A DNA stretch of 64,000 bases, taken from assembly GCF_900143255.1 (NCBI RefSeq), contig NZ_FRDI01000015.1, positions 1 to 64,000 of the forward strand. The letters run 5' to 3'. The position numbers and the translations under genes were made by a program. The DNA is from Desulfovibrio litoralis DSM 11393. Its GTDB lineage: Bacteria > Desulfobacterota > Desulfovibrionia > Desulfovibrionales > Desulfovibrionaceae. Below the pieces are notes generated by a model that ran no database searches, was not told the origin of the DNA, and worked only from the letters and a program-made list of their open reading frames with translations. Positions within the stretch are counted from its first letter, which is position 1, and the number at the start of each line of letters is the position of its first letter. Below, piece by piece: positions 18,354 to 27,047 of the stretch.

Positions 18354-19158
18354 AGAGGTAAACCTCGCTTTATAAAAAATCCACAGATTAAATTCACTAA
18401 TATCGGTTTGTTGTCACTTAATCATTTAAACTAATCCCATAAACCAACTTGAAATCAATATATAAGACCATCGCAAAATTACGTTTTGCGTTCTTTGTCA
18501 GCGTTAGTGTTTTTGGAGTGTCTTTACAAATGAAGCCACTTATAGACCATTGTGCAATAGTCTCTATATGCGAAAAGATGGTACTTATTATTTATAATAG
18601 TGTTTATTCTTGGTTACCAAGTTGATTTTATAGTTGTTTTTTATAATTTTTCCGCACTACGCAATGCTGATATAACAAAAATGTATAAGATAATCTTAGC
18701 TATTGTTTAAAAAACTGTCTGTATGCTAACGCACATAGTGGAAGGTAATTTGGTGGTATGCACGATATTATTCTTGGAGATTGTTATTTTTTTTAACTAA
18801 TGAGGTGTATTGCCTCCCATAAGTCATAATATTAATCACAGGAGGATTTATGGAAAAGTTACCTAAAAGGGTTCTCCTTTAAAGATGGGGATAGGTAGGA
18901 AAAATACAATCAAATTTTGATCGGAAAAATGCTCTGAATTTTAGCCTGCCCCTGTCTTTGGTGTAGAGCCACTTTAAAATACATTATTTCCCCAAAATTT
19001 CCCCGAGCATAAAATAATGAAAAAAAAATACACAAAACTGAGTTTTTGTCGTGTCACTTAATTGTTTGCTATATAAAATAAAGCTATACATCTTAAAAAT
19101 ATTATTTTAACATAATAGACGAAAGTAAAATAACTCTTGTTTTTATTTTAGGATAAAT
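18354..19158. other. 800-bp gene-poor region with insertion-sequence debris
   Basis: No convincing gene is present. The region holds the leftward promoter of the efflux operon. A good ribosome-binding site (AGGAGG, 18840-18845) precedes an 11-codon ORF at 18851-18883 (MEKLPKRVLL), which looks like a clipped transposase start. The 70-bp repeat copy 2 and the rightward promoter of the Fic gene follow. Confidence 0.5.
18901..18970. repeat. 70-bp dispersed repeat, copy 2
   Basis: It matches 26-95 with one mismatch (gatcgg for ggtcgg) in the same orientation. The flanking bases differ at both ends, so the unit boundary is sharp. It is possibly a solo insertion-sequence terminus. Confidence 0.7.
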
Positions 19159-20307
19159 ATGAAACGTTCTCTTCAAGGCGACTATATTTCAATTACAACA
19201 ACTGGTGAAAAGGCGGAGGCTTTTATACCTCACCCTTTACCACCAAGTCCTGGTATTGAATGGACTCCAAAACTCTTGCAATCTTTTGATAGTGCAAATT
19301 TGGCATTGGGTAGGTTAGATAGTGCTTCAACTATGTTGCCGAGTACCACACTTTTTTTATATACATACATTAAAAAAGAGGCTGTACTTTCTTCTATGAT
19401 TGAAGGTACGCAATCTTCCCTTTCTGACCTTTTGCTTTATGAGATAAATCAAGACCCTAGTGTTCCATTAGCAGACGTTCAAGAAGTTAGCAATTATGTT
19501 GCGGCTCTAGAACATGGGATTAAACGTTTGTCTGAGGGTTTTCCTCTTTCTTTGCGTCTTATTCGAGAAATTCATGAAATTTTACTTGCACGAGGTAGAG
19601 GAAGTTTGAGTGCTCCAGGTGAGTTTAGGCGTAGTCAAAACTGGATAGGTGGCACTAGTCCAAGCACTGCGTATTTTGTTCCACCGCCGGCAGAATTTGT
19701 CCAAAAATGTCTAGGAGAGTTGGAACACTTTTTACATGATTCACCTCAAGCAACATCGCCACTGTTAAAAGCAGCCTTGGCTCATGTGCAGTTTGAAACA
19801 ATTCACCCATTTTTAGACGGCAATGGACGTATCGGGCGTTTGTTAATTACTCTTATTTTGTGTGAACAAAAGGTGTTACAACAACCGCTTCTTTATATCA
19901 GTCTTTATTTTAAAACTCATCGTATGTATTATTATGAGCTTTTAAATAATGTACGCACTATAGGTGACTGGGAAAGTTGGTTGCTATTTTTTGCTGAAGC
20001 AGTAACAGACACTGCAACTCAAGCCGTGCAATCGATCAATCTATTAGCTAAGATGGCAGAAAAGAATAAACAAGCTATTGGAAGTTTAGGTCGGGCGATG
20101 TCTTCTGCTCAAATTTTACACCAGGCTATGTTACAAAGACCAATTGTTAGTGCAAACTGGCTTGTTGATAACACTAAATTAACGCCAGCTACAGTGAATA
20201 AAAGTCTGACACATCTTGAAAGCTTGGGTATTGTTAAACAACTTGGTGATAAAAAACGTAATAGAATGTTTGCTTATACAGAATATATGCAGATTTTAGG
20301 CATATAA
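19159..20307 (+). CDS. Fic-domain protein (AMPylase-type)
   Basis: This 382-residue Fic protein has catalytic loop HPFLDGNGRIGR with His216, and an N-terminal inhibitory helix motif SSMIEGTQSS, matching [S/T]xxxE[G/N]. Its Glu would block ATP binding until displaced (class II Fic). A winged-helix-like C-terminus (VDNTKLTPATVNKSLTHLESLGIVKQLG) suggests DNA binding. Fic enzymes usually transfer AMP to Ser/Thr/Tyr of target proteins; the target is unknown. It opens an accessory block with two nucleases and a caspase-like protease. A second, unrelated-in-detail Fic protein is at 47275-48372. Confidence 0.9.
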   Translation: MKRSLQGDYISITTTGEKAEAFIPHPLPPSPGIEWTPKLLQSFDSANLALGRLDSASTMLPSTTLFLYTYIKKEAVLSSMIEGTQSSLSDLLLYEINQDPSVPLADVQEVSNYVAALEHGIKRLSEGFPLSLRLIREIHEILLARGRGSLSAPGEFRRSQNWIGGTSPSTAYFVPPPAEFVQKCLGELEHFLHDSPQATSPLLKAALAHVQFETIHPFLDGNGRIGRLLITLILCEQKVLQQPLLYISLYFKTHRMYYYELLNNVRTIGDWESWLLFFAEAVTDTATQAVQSINLLAKMAEKNKQAIGSLGRAMSSAQILHQAMLQRPIVSANWLVDNTKLTPATVNKSLTHLESLGIVKQLGDKKRNRMFAYTEYMQILGI

Positions 20308-20422
20308 AGTTAAATGAAAGTAGTTTTGTAATGAATTTAATTCCTGACAATGAGAGTCGCATTGTTGTGGAAACACATTTTACAGGGCAGTAATATCAAT
20401 ATTTTTTAGCTATAAGTGAAGT

Positions 20423-20869
20423 ATGAAAGAAATATCTATATTTTTTGATACAGAGTTTTCAGACTTTGAAAACTCGGAGTTAATCTCTTTGGGAGCAATC
20501 TCGGCTGATGGTAAGAGTGAATTTTATGCAGAAATAAATAATATTCCAGAAAACTGTAGCGAATTTGTAAAAGAACGAGTCTTACCTTTATTGCATGGAA
20601 ATGGTATCAGCAAAACAGAGCTTGCCAAACGCTTTTTAGCTTGGCTTGAAAGCTTTGACAGTAATATAGAGCTTTGTTCTGATTCACATTATGATAGGAA
20701 TATGATTGCCAATTTGTGTGGAGGGTTTCCTTTACCACTTTCAAATGGAGCAAAAAGCTCATGGTTTCCTTTGCCTCATATCATAACAGATAATCCTCAT
20801 AATGCGTTAGAAGATGCAAAACTCTTACGTAAATATTTTGCACCTCATTTTTTACTTGATGATGATTAA
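20423..20869 (+). CDS. DEDDh-type 3'-5' exonuclease-like protein
   Basis: This 148-residue protein carries the exonuclease-fold acidic motifs: DTEFSDFENSELISLGAI at the N-terminus (Asp and Glu of Exo I), a middle SHYDRNMI and a C-terminal HNALEDAKLL (His/Asp of Exo III). It resembles the single-domain 3'-5' exoribonuclease family (Rv2179c-like) and is about the right length. It could trim RNA or DNA ends; the substrate is not determined. It lies 116 bp after the Fic gene in the same direction. Confidence 0.78.
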   Translation: MKEISIFFDTEFSDFENSELISLGAISADGKSEFYAEINNIPENCSEFVKERVLPLLHGNGISKTELAKRFLAWLESFDSNIELCSDSHYDRNMIANLCGGFPLPLSNGAKSSWFPLPHIITDNPHNALEDAKLLRKYFAPHFLLDDD

Positions 20870-20931
20870 AAAATAATGAATTAAATTATAGTCTAAATAT
20901 ACTTGATTGTTTTCAATAATAAGGTGTTATC

Positions 20932-22035
20932 ATGCAATATCCTGAGTTACTCAAAGAAATAAAAGATCGTATTAGAAAAGCACAGATTAAAGCGACTATG
21001 TCTGCCAATGCCGAAATGCTTCTGATGTATTGGGACGTGGGGCGTATTATTGCAGAGCGGCAGTCTGTCGAAGGCTGGGGAGCTAAAATCATCCAGCGAC
21101 TTGCTCAAGATATACGCAATGAATTGCCAGAAACAAAGGGTTTTTCCGAAAGAAATCTTAAGCGGATGCTCGCTTTTTATAATGAATATAGGGGGCTAGC
21201 AATTGGGCCAACGCCGTTGGCACAATTGTCTCACGATACAAATGTGCTAATTAGGCCAACGGTATTGACCCAATTGACACCAGCAGACAACAACAGTCAT
21301 GATCCCAATATATTGCAACTTGTTATGCTCTTGCCTTGGGCACATAATATCGCACTGCTTGGCGTTAAAAATGAAAATACCCGTTTGTGGTATATGGCAC
21401 AGGCTTTGGAACACGGCTGGAGTCATAGTAGATTGGTTGATCAAATTAAACAGAGTGCTTATGCTCGCCAAGGCTCTGCCGTTTCCAATTTTACTGTTCA
21501 TTTGCCAGCACCACAGTCTGCTCTGGCTCAGGAAACCTTAAAAGACCCTTATATTTTTGATTTTTTAACAATTGAAGAGCCATTCCATGAGCGTGAACTT
21601 GAAACAGGTCTTGTAGGTCATGTGGAGAAATTTTTATTAGAGCTTGGAGCTGGTTTTGCTTTTGTCGGTAGGCAATATCATCTTGAAGTTAGTGAACAAG
21701 ATTTTTATATCGACTTACTTTTTTATCATCTAAAACTTCGGTGTTATGTGGTAATTGAACTGAAAAAAGGAAAGTTTCAACCTGAATATGCCGGCAAAAT
21801 GAATTTTTATTGTTCTGTTGTAGATGACAAATTGCGGCATGAACAGGATAATCCCACAATTGGTCTTATTCTTTGTCAGACAAAGGATAAAATCGTGGCA
21901 GAATATGCTTTGCGAGATGTGAATAAGCCTATAGGTATTTCAGAGTATGAACTGACACGAGCCTTGCCAGATAACCTGAAGTCTAGTTTACCAACAATTG
22001 AGGAGCTTGAAGAACGTTTGGAGTGGGATAAATAG
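20932..22035 (+). CDS. YhcG-family (DUF1016) PD-(D/E)XK nuclease
   Basis: This 367-residue protein has the DUF1016 N-terminal domain (LMYWDVGRIIAERQ, WGAKIIQRLAQDI, GFSERNLKRMLAFY) and a C-terminal PD-(D/E)XK nuclease domain with DLLFYHLKLRCYVVIELKKGKF supplying the Asp and Glu-x-Lys residues. Members occur in mobile elements and beside restriction systems. The central region (about residues 85-125) contains a degenerate tandem repeat, IGPTPLAQLSHDTNVLIRPTVLTQLT. Function is not settled for the family; a role against foreign DNA is inference from the neighbours. Confidence 0.85.
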   Translation: MQYPELLKEIKDRIRKAQIKATMSANAEMLLMYWDVGRIIAERQSVEGWGAKIIQRLAQDIRNELPETKGFSERNLKRMLAFYNEYRGLAIGPTPLAQLSHDTNVLIRPTVLTQLTPADNNSHDPNILQLVMLLPWAHNIALLGVKNENTRLWYMAQALEHGWSHSRLVDQIKQSAYARQGSAVSNFTVHLPAPQSALAQETLKDPYIFDFLTIEEPFHERELETGLVGHVEKFLLELGAGFAFVGRQYHLEVSEQDFYIDLLFYHLKLRCYVVIELKKGKFQPEYAGKMNFYCSVVDDKLRHEQDNPTIGLILCQTKDKIVAEYALRDVNKPIGISEYELTRALPDNLKSSLPTIEELEERLEWDK

Positions 22036-22155
22036 ACATGATTTATTGATAACAATATTGCTAATGTGTTTACTTGTAGTTTTATTTAATATGGTTGTGC
22101 ATTATAATATCCATAGGCTAAGGCAACTAAATTGGATGTTATCATTTGCACTATT

Positions 22156-23625
22156 TTATTGCTTTTCTTTAGCATTTAATGAAAAATTACCCTTAACCGA
22201 ATCAAGAATTTGTTGGTAGAATTTAGTCATAAAAGAATTAAAGAAGTCATCATCTTTAATTAATTCACGAATATTTTTCTTTGAAGCAGACCAAGAAAAT
22301 TTTGTCAGGTCATCTGTAAAAACTTCCCAATTTTTTCTATTTCGATTAACAAGACCGGTGAATATCGCTAGATCCAGTTGAGATAACATAATGGCTATAT
22401 ATATGTGGAATCCATTAATATTAGGGAATTGTGGAGTGAATGTGATTGAAATATATGCATATTGTTGTTTACAGCTTGGAGCCATATATGTAACCACATC
22501 GACATACCTTGTAACTTCGGTATAATCATCCAACTGTTTTGTTCTAGGGGCAAAAGGGTCAAAAGCAAATATATTAAAAGTATGTTTTTTTTCAATAAAG
22601 GTTTTAGGCTCTTTTGTTTGTTCTATGGAAATAAAAAGGTTTGCTCCTTCTTGATCTGAAACCCATTTGGATATGTCGTTTATCAAGGGCAATTCTGTGT
22701 ATTCATTGTAAGTTGCAACTTCTATCTGAAATAAACTTTCTATGTTAGATGGTTTGTTTGTAGAGATACATATGTCATATATCTTTTTTAGAATTGTATC
22801 TGCTTCGTCTTTTGTACAAAATCTCTTTGCATCATTTTTAATATTCTCAATTAAGCCCATGGTATTACTGCTAGGCTCTACTATATCTGATTCTTGTCTA
22901 TAAAAAGGTAATGATTGAACGAATGTTGCAACACTATCATTAATTGTGCAAAAAAATTCTGTATTATCAGCTTGCTCTATAAAATAAGGAGTTTGTTTTG
23001 CATTTGGTAAAAAACGATCAGATAAAAAATCTTTAATGTCTCGATAACGGACTTTTGTATCTTTAGGCTTATCAAAAAAACGCAAAAATTCTTCTGTAAA
23101 ATGGCTAATTTTCTGACTTGCAAAAGAACTTTGCGTTGATAAGCTTGAAAAAAAGAAATAGCATTTCTTAAAGTTTGATTTTTCTCTATCAAATAAAGTT
23201 CTATAGTTTGAATTATCCTTTATATATGAAGAACCAGATTGGCAGGCATCAATAAATTTAAAAGTCATTTCAGGATTCAAAGTTCTTATGTATGAATCTA
23301 TTTCTGAATTGGATATTGATGTTTGATTTTGTGATGATTCTGAATAATCAGCCCATAAATAGTAAAATACATTTCCATCATGATTTCCATGTCCAGAGTA
23401 GTATAAAGTAAATTCATCAATAGTATTTGATTTATGTTTTTCTATAAAATTTATAATTTTTTGTTTTGCATCAAAGCAAGAAATAGAGTCATCTAATGTT
23501 AAGATGTCATCATATTTTTCTAATTTTTCAAAAAGACCTTGGACAGCAGAAAGGTCATTGGAACATGCAGGTAATGGATCAATATTTTTATAGTTATTAA
23601 TTCCGATCAGTATGGCAATATTCAC
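22156..23625 (-). CDS. Caspase-family (C14) peptidase
   Basis: This protein has an N-terminal caspase-like fold of about 210 residues and an unrecognised C-terminal domain of about 270 residues. The catalytic dyad is intact: His in YYSGHG and Cys in IDACQSG, with the opening strand NIAILIGINNYKNIDPLPACSNDL typical of bacterial metacaspase-like enzymes. The GTG at 23625 is preferred (GGAGG 5 bp upstream); an ATG four codons earlier is possible. Such proteases are often effectors in stress or anti-phage responses, activated by a partner domain. Here the C-terminal domain may be the sensor. It is divergent from the mobilization module and convergent with the nuclease gene. Confidence 0.85.
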   Translation of the reverse strand: MNIAILIGINNYKNIDPLPACSNDLSAVQGLFEKLEKYDDILTLDDSISCFDAKQKIINFIEKHKSNTIDEFTLYYSGHGNHDGNVFYYLWADYSESSQNQTSISNSEIDSYIRTLNPEMTFKFIDACQSGSSYIKDNSNYRTLFDREKSNFKKCYFFFSSLSTQSSFASQKISHFTEEFLRFFDKPKDTKVRYRDIKDFLSDRFLPNAKQTPYFIEQADNTEFFCTINDSVATFVQSLPFYRQESDIVEPSSNTMGLIENIKNDAKRFCTKDEADTILKKIYDICISTNKPSNIESLFQIEVATYNEYTELPLINDISKWVSDQEGANLFISIEQTKEPKTFIEKKHTFNIFAFDPFAPRTKQLDDYTEVTRYVDVVTYMAPSCKQQYAYISITFTPQFPNINGFHIYIAIMLSQLDLAIFTGLVNRNRKNWEVFTDDLTKFSWSASKKNIRELIKDDDFFNSFMTKFYQQILDSVKGNFSLNAKEKQ

Positions 23626-23747
23626 TTTTACCTCCATCTTTATCTATAAATGTATAATTGGCTTAGTTAAAAGTCAATATCTTTTATTTTTTGAATTCAT
23701 TACACGTCAAAAAGGACTAGGCAGACCAAAGGTGATTATTGCCTTGT

Positions 23748-23855
23748 ACGAAATAACAACAGAAAACGAATTAAACGAAAATAACGAATTTAACGGAATA
23801 AATCAGCGTTTCTTTAAAAAGTTTTTTCGTTTTTTCGTATATTTCGTTTGTTCGT
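23748..23855. repeat. Inverted arms with 9-bp-spaced ACGAA/TTCGT repeats
   Basis: The left arm holds ACGAA at 23748, 23766, 23775 and 23784, then ACGGA at 23793. The right arm holds TTCGT at 23826, 23834, 23843 and 23851. The 8-9 bp phase and the opposite orientation of the arms match the design at 7666-7707 and 45181-45255. It lies between the caspase gene and the second oriT/mobC module, and is a candidate origin or operator. Confidence 0.6.
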
Positions 23856-23899
23856 AAACCCTATGAACGCACTGCATTGTATTGGCAGTGTTGTTGATA

Positions 23900-23973
23900 G
23901 CCAGCCTACCCCATGTACGTACATTTGCTTCGCATCTGTAGTTCATGGGGGCTGGCGAGGGGACGCTGTCCCC
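23900..23973. other. Candidate oriT of the second mobilization type
   Basis: A large interrupted inverted repeat (GCCAGCC.acCCCATG at 23900-23915 with CATGGGGGCTGGC at 23944-23956) is followed by a perfect small hairpin, GGGGAC-GCT-GTCCCC (23959-23973). It directly precedes mobC. Paired palindromes in this position are typical of oriT regions. It shares no sequence with the IncQ-like oriT copies in this window. Confidence 0.5.
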
Positions 23974-24009
23974 TTTGAACCCCTGAAAGGCAAAAGAGAA
24001 GAAACGGAT

Positions 24010-24348
24010 ATGGTAAAACGGCTCATTAAAAACACAGTACGATTTGAGATGCGATGCTCTCCAGATGAGTTGGAGGCCTGGCGACATGCTGCGTCTACAC
24101 ATGGGCTTTCGCTTTCGCAGTATGTGCGCTTGCGTCTTAACCGTGACCCTTTGCCTGCCGTAAAAGCAAAAACCGACCCATCATTGATTAGACAGCTAGC
24201 AGCCATTGGTAATAATCTTAACCAGATAGCTCGATGGGTAAACACCAACAAATATAAGGGAGCGTCCACGCCAGTGGAAGAAGGAATATATGCAGTTCGA
24301 CAACAGTTAGCACTACTCTTAGAGCAGGAACGCAATCATGTTGATTAA
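24010..24348 (+). CDS. mobC: MobC-like relaxosome protein, second type
   Basis: This 112-residue protein has a plausible ribbon-helix-helix start (IKNTVRFEMRCSPDELEAWRHAASTHGLSLSQYVRLRL) and the MobC hallmark LAAIGNNLNQIARWVN. The ATG at 24010 is used; upstream in-frame codons would run through the oriT palindromes. It overlaps the downstream relaxase by 11 bp. It shares the MobC motif but little else with the two near-identical mobC genes elsewhere. Confidence 0.83.
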   Translation: MVKRLIKNTVRFEMRCSPDELEAWRHAASTHGLSLSQYVRLRLNRDPLPAVKAKTDPSLIRQLAAIGNNLNQIARWVNTNKYKGASTPVEEGIYAVRQQLALLLEQERNHVD

Positions 24349-25192
24349 AGTTTTTGACAAAGGTCTGGGTGCAGGGTTTGGTCCAGTGGAATATCTGTGT
24401 GCCTTAAATCCCTTTGGAAAAGGAATGCGTGATGTGCCACCCCAGATACTTAAAGGTGATCCCCAAATGATGCGTCTACAAATAGACGCTGTGCCGTTCA
24501 AGTGGAAATACTCAAGTGGTGTTATCAGCTTTGCTAAAGAAGATGATCCCGCAGAATCGCAACTGGATGAAGTTATAGAATGTTTTGAGGCGTTGGCTTT
24601 CGCAGGGTTGCCACTATCGTCACGAAGTATTATGTGGGTACGTCATCAACACACGGGGCGAGAAGAACTGCATTTTGTCATTCCAAGACAAGAGGTTCAT
24701 AGTGGAAAAAGTTTTAATGCCTTCCCACCAGGTTGGGAGAAAAAGTACGACATGCTACGTGACACCTTCAATTACAAATATGGCTGGGCCAGACCAGATG
24801 ACCCCTTACGTGCTCGTGCCTGGCAACCGGGTTTAACGAGCTTGATACAAGAAGATGCCAAGCGAAAAAAGAAACCCATCCCTAAATCTATTGGTTCCAT
24901 TATCACTGACCATTTGGGGAATCTCGCTATTAACGGAGAAATAGCAACGCGGGCAGATGTTACTAGGGAAATTGAATTGCTTGGGTACACCCTCACTCGA
25001 GCAGGTAAAGATTACATCACCGTGCTTGATACAGCTACAGGCAAACGCGAACGCTTGCGTGGGACACTCTATCATGCTGATTTTGACGGTCAAACAGGAG
25101 GAAAACGCTATGCTGAGAGAGCGAAATCCTGTCAAAACACCCAATCCAGCAAAAGCAAAGGAAGCATACACCGTATTGCAGCAAGTAATTAA
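24338..25192 (+). CDS. Relaxase/mobilization nuclease, second type
   Basis: This 284-residue protein opens MLIKVFDKGLGAGFGPVEYLCA and contains RHQHTGREELHFVIPR, a His-rich metal-binding segment characteristic of a divergent MobA/relaxase lineage. Tyr in KKYDMLRDTFNYKYGWARP is typical of the same proteins. The C-terminal part (TRADVTREIELLGYTLTRAGKDYITV) fits the family region that recognises DNA. It would nick the palindromic oriT upstream. It overlaps the next gene by 83 bp in another frame, as in other mob operons. Confidence 0.78.
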   Translation: MLIKVFDKGLGAGFGPVEYLCALNPFGKGMRDVPPQILKGDPQMMRLQIDAVPFKWKYSSGVISFAKEDDPAESQLDEVIECFEALAFAGLPLSSRSIMWVRHQHTGREELHFVIPRQEVHSGKSFNAFPPGWEKKYDMLRDTFNYKYGWARPDDPLRARAWQPGLTSLIQEDAKRKKKPIPKSIGSIITDHLGNLAINGEIATRADVTREIELLGYTLTRAGKDYITVLDTATGKRERLRGTLYHADFDGQTGGKRYAERAKSCQNTQSSKSKGSIHRIAASN

Positions 25193-26177
25193 AAAAACAG
25201 CCATTTATAACCAGAAACGTTATAAATTAAACATTCAGCCAATGAACGTCTCTTCACCACAGCCTCAAGAGACCTTAAACAATATAAGGCACCCTGTTTT
25301 TAGACTAAAAGAAGAACGCGGAAGTTGTATTTTACCAAAAATCGTTTACGACGCTCCTCATAAATCACTTATTCAGGAATCGCGATCCATTTTCGAGTGG
25401 GTCACGGCTCGGGGTTATGGAACACGGAACATTCAATATGAACTTTCCAAAATTAATGCACGGCTAGAAATCGCTCCAATTTCGATGGCAACTAGCTATA
25501 AACAGCAGGATGCGTATATTGTACGAGGAAAAGTGAGAGTTCCTCTGTCCGCATTGGGCAAGAACGCAGACAATCAGGCACTTTACAGTTATCATCTGTT
25601 GAAGTTTCTCGACCGCAAGCGGTGGCAACAACATGACCTGGCCGCAGCATGGTTCACAAGGTTAATCAATTTACAGAAATCTGGACCACAAACGACTTTT
25701 GAGCAACTCCGCTTGGTTGCCCATGCCAAAAAACCGAAAAGGCAATACTTAGTTGATATTCACTCGGAATTATCATGCCCCATACAACTATATCAGGCTA
25801 TCAAGCATTTTTTCTGTCAAAGGTCTGAATATTTCCCAGCTTGGCTCTCTCTTCAAGGCATCCGACGAATTAAGGAGGGCTTGGGTACCGCTATTATTAA
25901 CGATGACACCATCAAGCCACCAGATCCTAGCATTGGGTGTTCACGTCTAAGTATAACACTACCTCTCATTAAGTCTGTCCAAAGGTTAGATGCTATTATT
26001 AATCCAGATATCCCTATATCTAAACCTTACAAAATGACTGTGGAGCAAGAAATGGATATGGCTCGTAAATTACAGCGGTTCGATTTGGCGTCTTTCACCA
26101 CCTTGCCACCACCTTTCAAATCAGCAAACACCAAATCGCAGGGCAATTCTTCGCCATCCATTAGGCACGGATCATAG
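25110..26177 (+). CDS. Hypothetical protein of the second mob operon
   Basis: This 355-residue basic protein is of unknown function. The ATG at 25110 is chosen because AGGAGG (25097-25102) is well placed; the reading frame is open further upstream but only inside the relaxase gene. No signal peptide or membrane segment is visible. The N-terminal 60 residues are Lys/Gln/Asn-rich and the middle holds RKRWQQHDLAAAWFTRLINLQ. Its position directly after and overlapping a relaxase gene suggests a role in mobilization or replication of the element. I recognise no catalytic motif. Confidence 0.6.
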   Translation: MLRERNPVKTPNPAKAKEAYTVLQQVIKKTAIYNQKRYKLNIQPMNVSSPQPQETLNNIRHPVFRLKEERGSCILPKIVYDAPHKSLIQESRSIFEWVTARGYGTRNIQYELSKINARLEIAPISMATSYKQQDAYIVRGKVRVPLSALGKNADNQALYSYHLLKFLDRKRWQQHDLAAAWFTRLINLQKSGPQTTFEQLRLVAHAKKPKRQYLVDIHSELSCPIQLYQAIKHFFCQRSEYFPAWLSLQGIRRIKEGLGTAIINDDTIKPPDPSIGCSRLSITLPLIKSVQRLDAIINPDIPISKPYKMTVEQEMDMARKLQRFDLASFTTLPPPFKSANTKSQGNSSPSIRHGS

Positions 26178-27047
26178 GTTCTTTTGAGCTGGTATCTGCA
26201 CGATGTGTTGATAGGAATTGTCAATGAAGTATCATATAAATTTTATGCAACGATCAATTTTTGTTGTCTTTTGCCTGCTTTATAAATTTCAGGCTATTAT
26301 AACTATTTATTATAATTACATTTAAAACATTTTAATAGTTATCAGAATCTGGAACGATCTTCGTTTATTTTCCAATCATAAAACATGAAGGAGTAAATCT
26401 ATGAGACTTAGGCCGAAGAAGTCTTCCGCAGGAAACGAATTAGAAAATGCGTATGCACGAGGACGCACCGCTTTATGGCTTGCCAGAATCTTATAAAAAA
26501 TATAACCATTGATTCAAGTTTTTTGAATGTTTACAATGGGTACTTGGCGATCTACGAATCATCATGCCAGAGCTTCTGAGAGAAATTAAAAAACATTGAA
26601 AAAACAAAGCGTTCTTCTATTCAAAAGTTTCTAAAAAAAGAAGAAAATGTAAACTTAGCTATTGTCCTTGAAGAGTTTCTTTACAGATACTCCGCTTTAA
26701 ATAGTCTTGTTATTGATGTTTTTCTCAAAAAATGCTTTGTTACATATTAAAAGTTGTATAAAAAATGCAGGCTTTTACGAAGTAGCTTGAAAACGCTGGA
26801 AAGGGCAATCTATAGGCAACACAACAATAAACGTTAGTAAAACCCCGCTCAATTGGCCGGAGATTCATGTCCCAACCTTCGAAGAACTCGGCTTTAATAG
26901 AGAACTACCAGAAATTACCGGTAAGCCGTAACTTAAGAAAAGATAAATTAAAAATATTAAAAAATATAAGCTTAATATACTAGAAAATATAAATAATCGT
27001 ATAAACTCCAAAGTTGAAATTAGTTGAATAAAACAGGATAAACAAAA
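26178..27047. other. Gene remnants between mob operon and surface region
   Basis: No complete gene is convincing. A 31-codon ORF with an AGGAG site lies at 26401-26496 (MRLRPKKSSAGNELENAYARG...) and may be the start of a truncated gene. A start-less open stretch (about 26580-26755) encodes LKNIEKTKRSSIQKFLKKEE-type sequence. A C-terminal fragment of the pentapeptide-like family lies at 26815-26931. The next gene's promoter must lie within 26932-27047. Confidence 0.5.
26815..26931 (+). pseudogene. C-terminal fragment of the phase-variable surface-protein family
   Basis: The 38 codons ending INVSKTPLNWPEIHVPTF and then the ELGFNRELPEITGKP terminus match the last part of the gene ending at 28402 almost exactly. 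Upstream similarity stops abruptly. This is the stump of a third family member, lost by deletion or recombination. Confidence 0.8.

Noticed and set aside
18490..18720. Possible transposase fragment upstream of the efflux operon
   Set aside because: All frames are interrupted and no conserved transposase motif could be read.
23748..23855. Possible CRISPR array
   Set aside because: The repeats are 5 bp at 8-9 bp spacing in two orientations, nothing like CRISPR repeats and spacers. No cas genes were seen anywhere in the window.
24957..25109. Upstream extension of the 25110 gene
   Set aside because: The extension lies inside the relaxase gene; a strong AGGAGG-ATG pair sits at 25097-25112.
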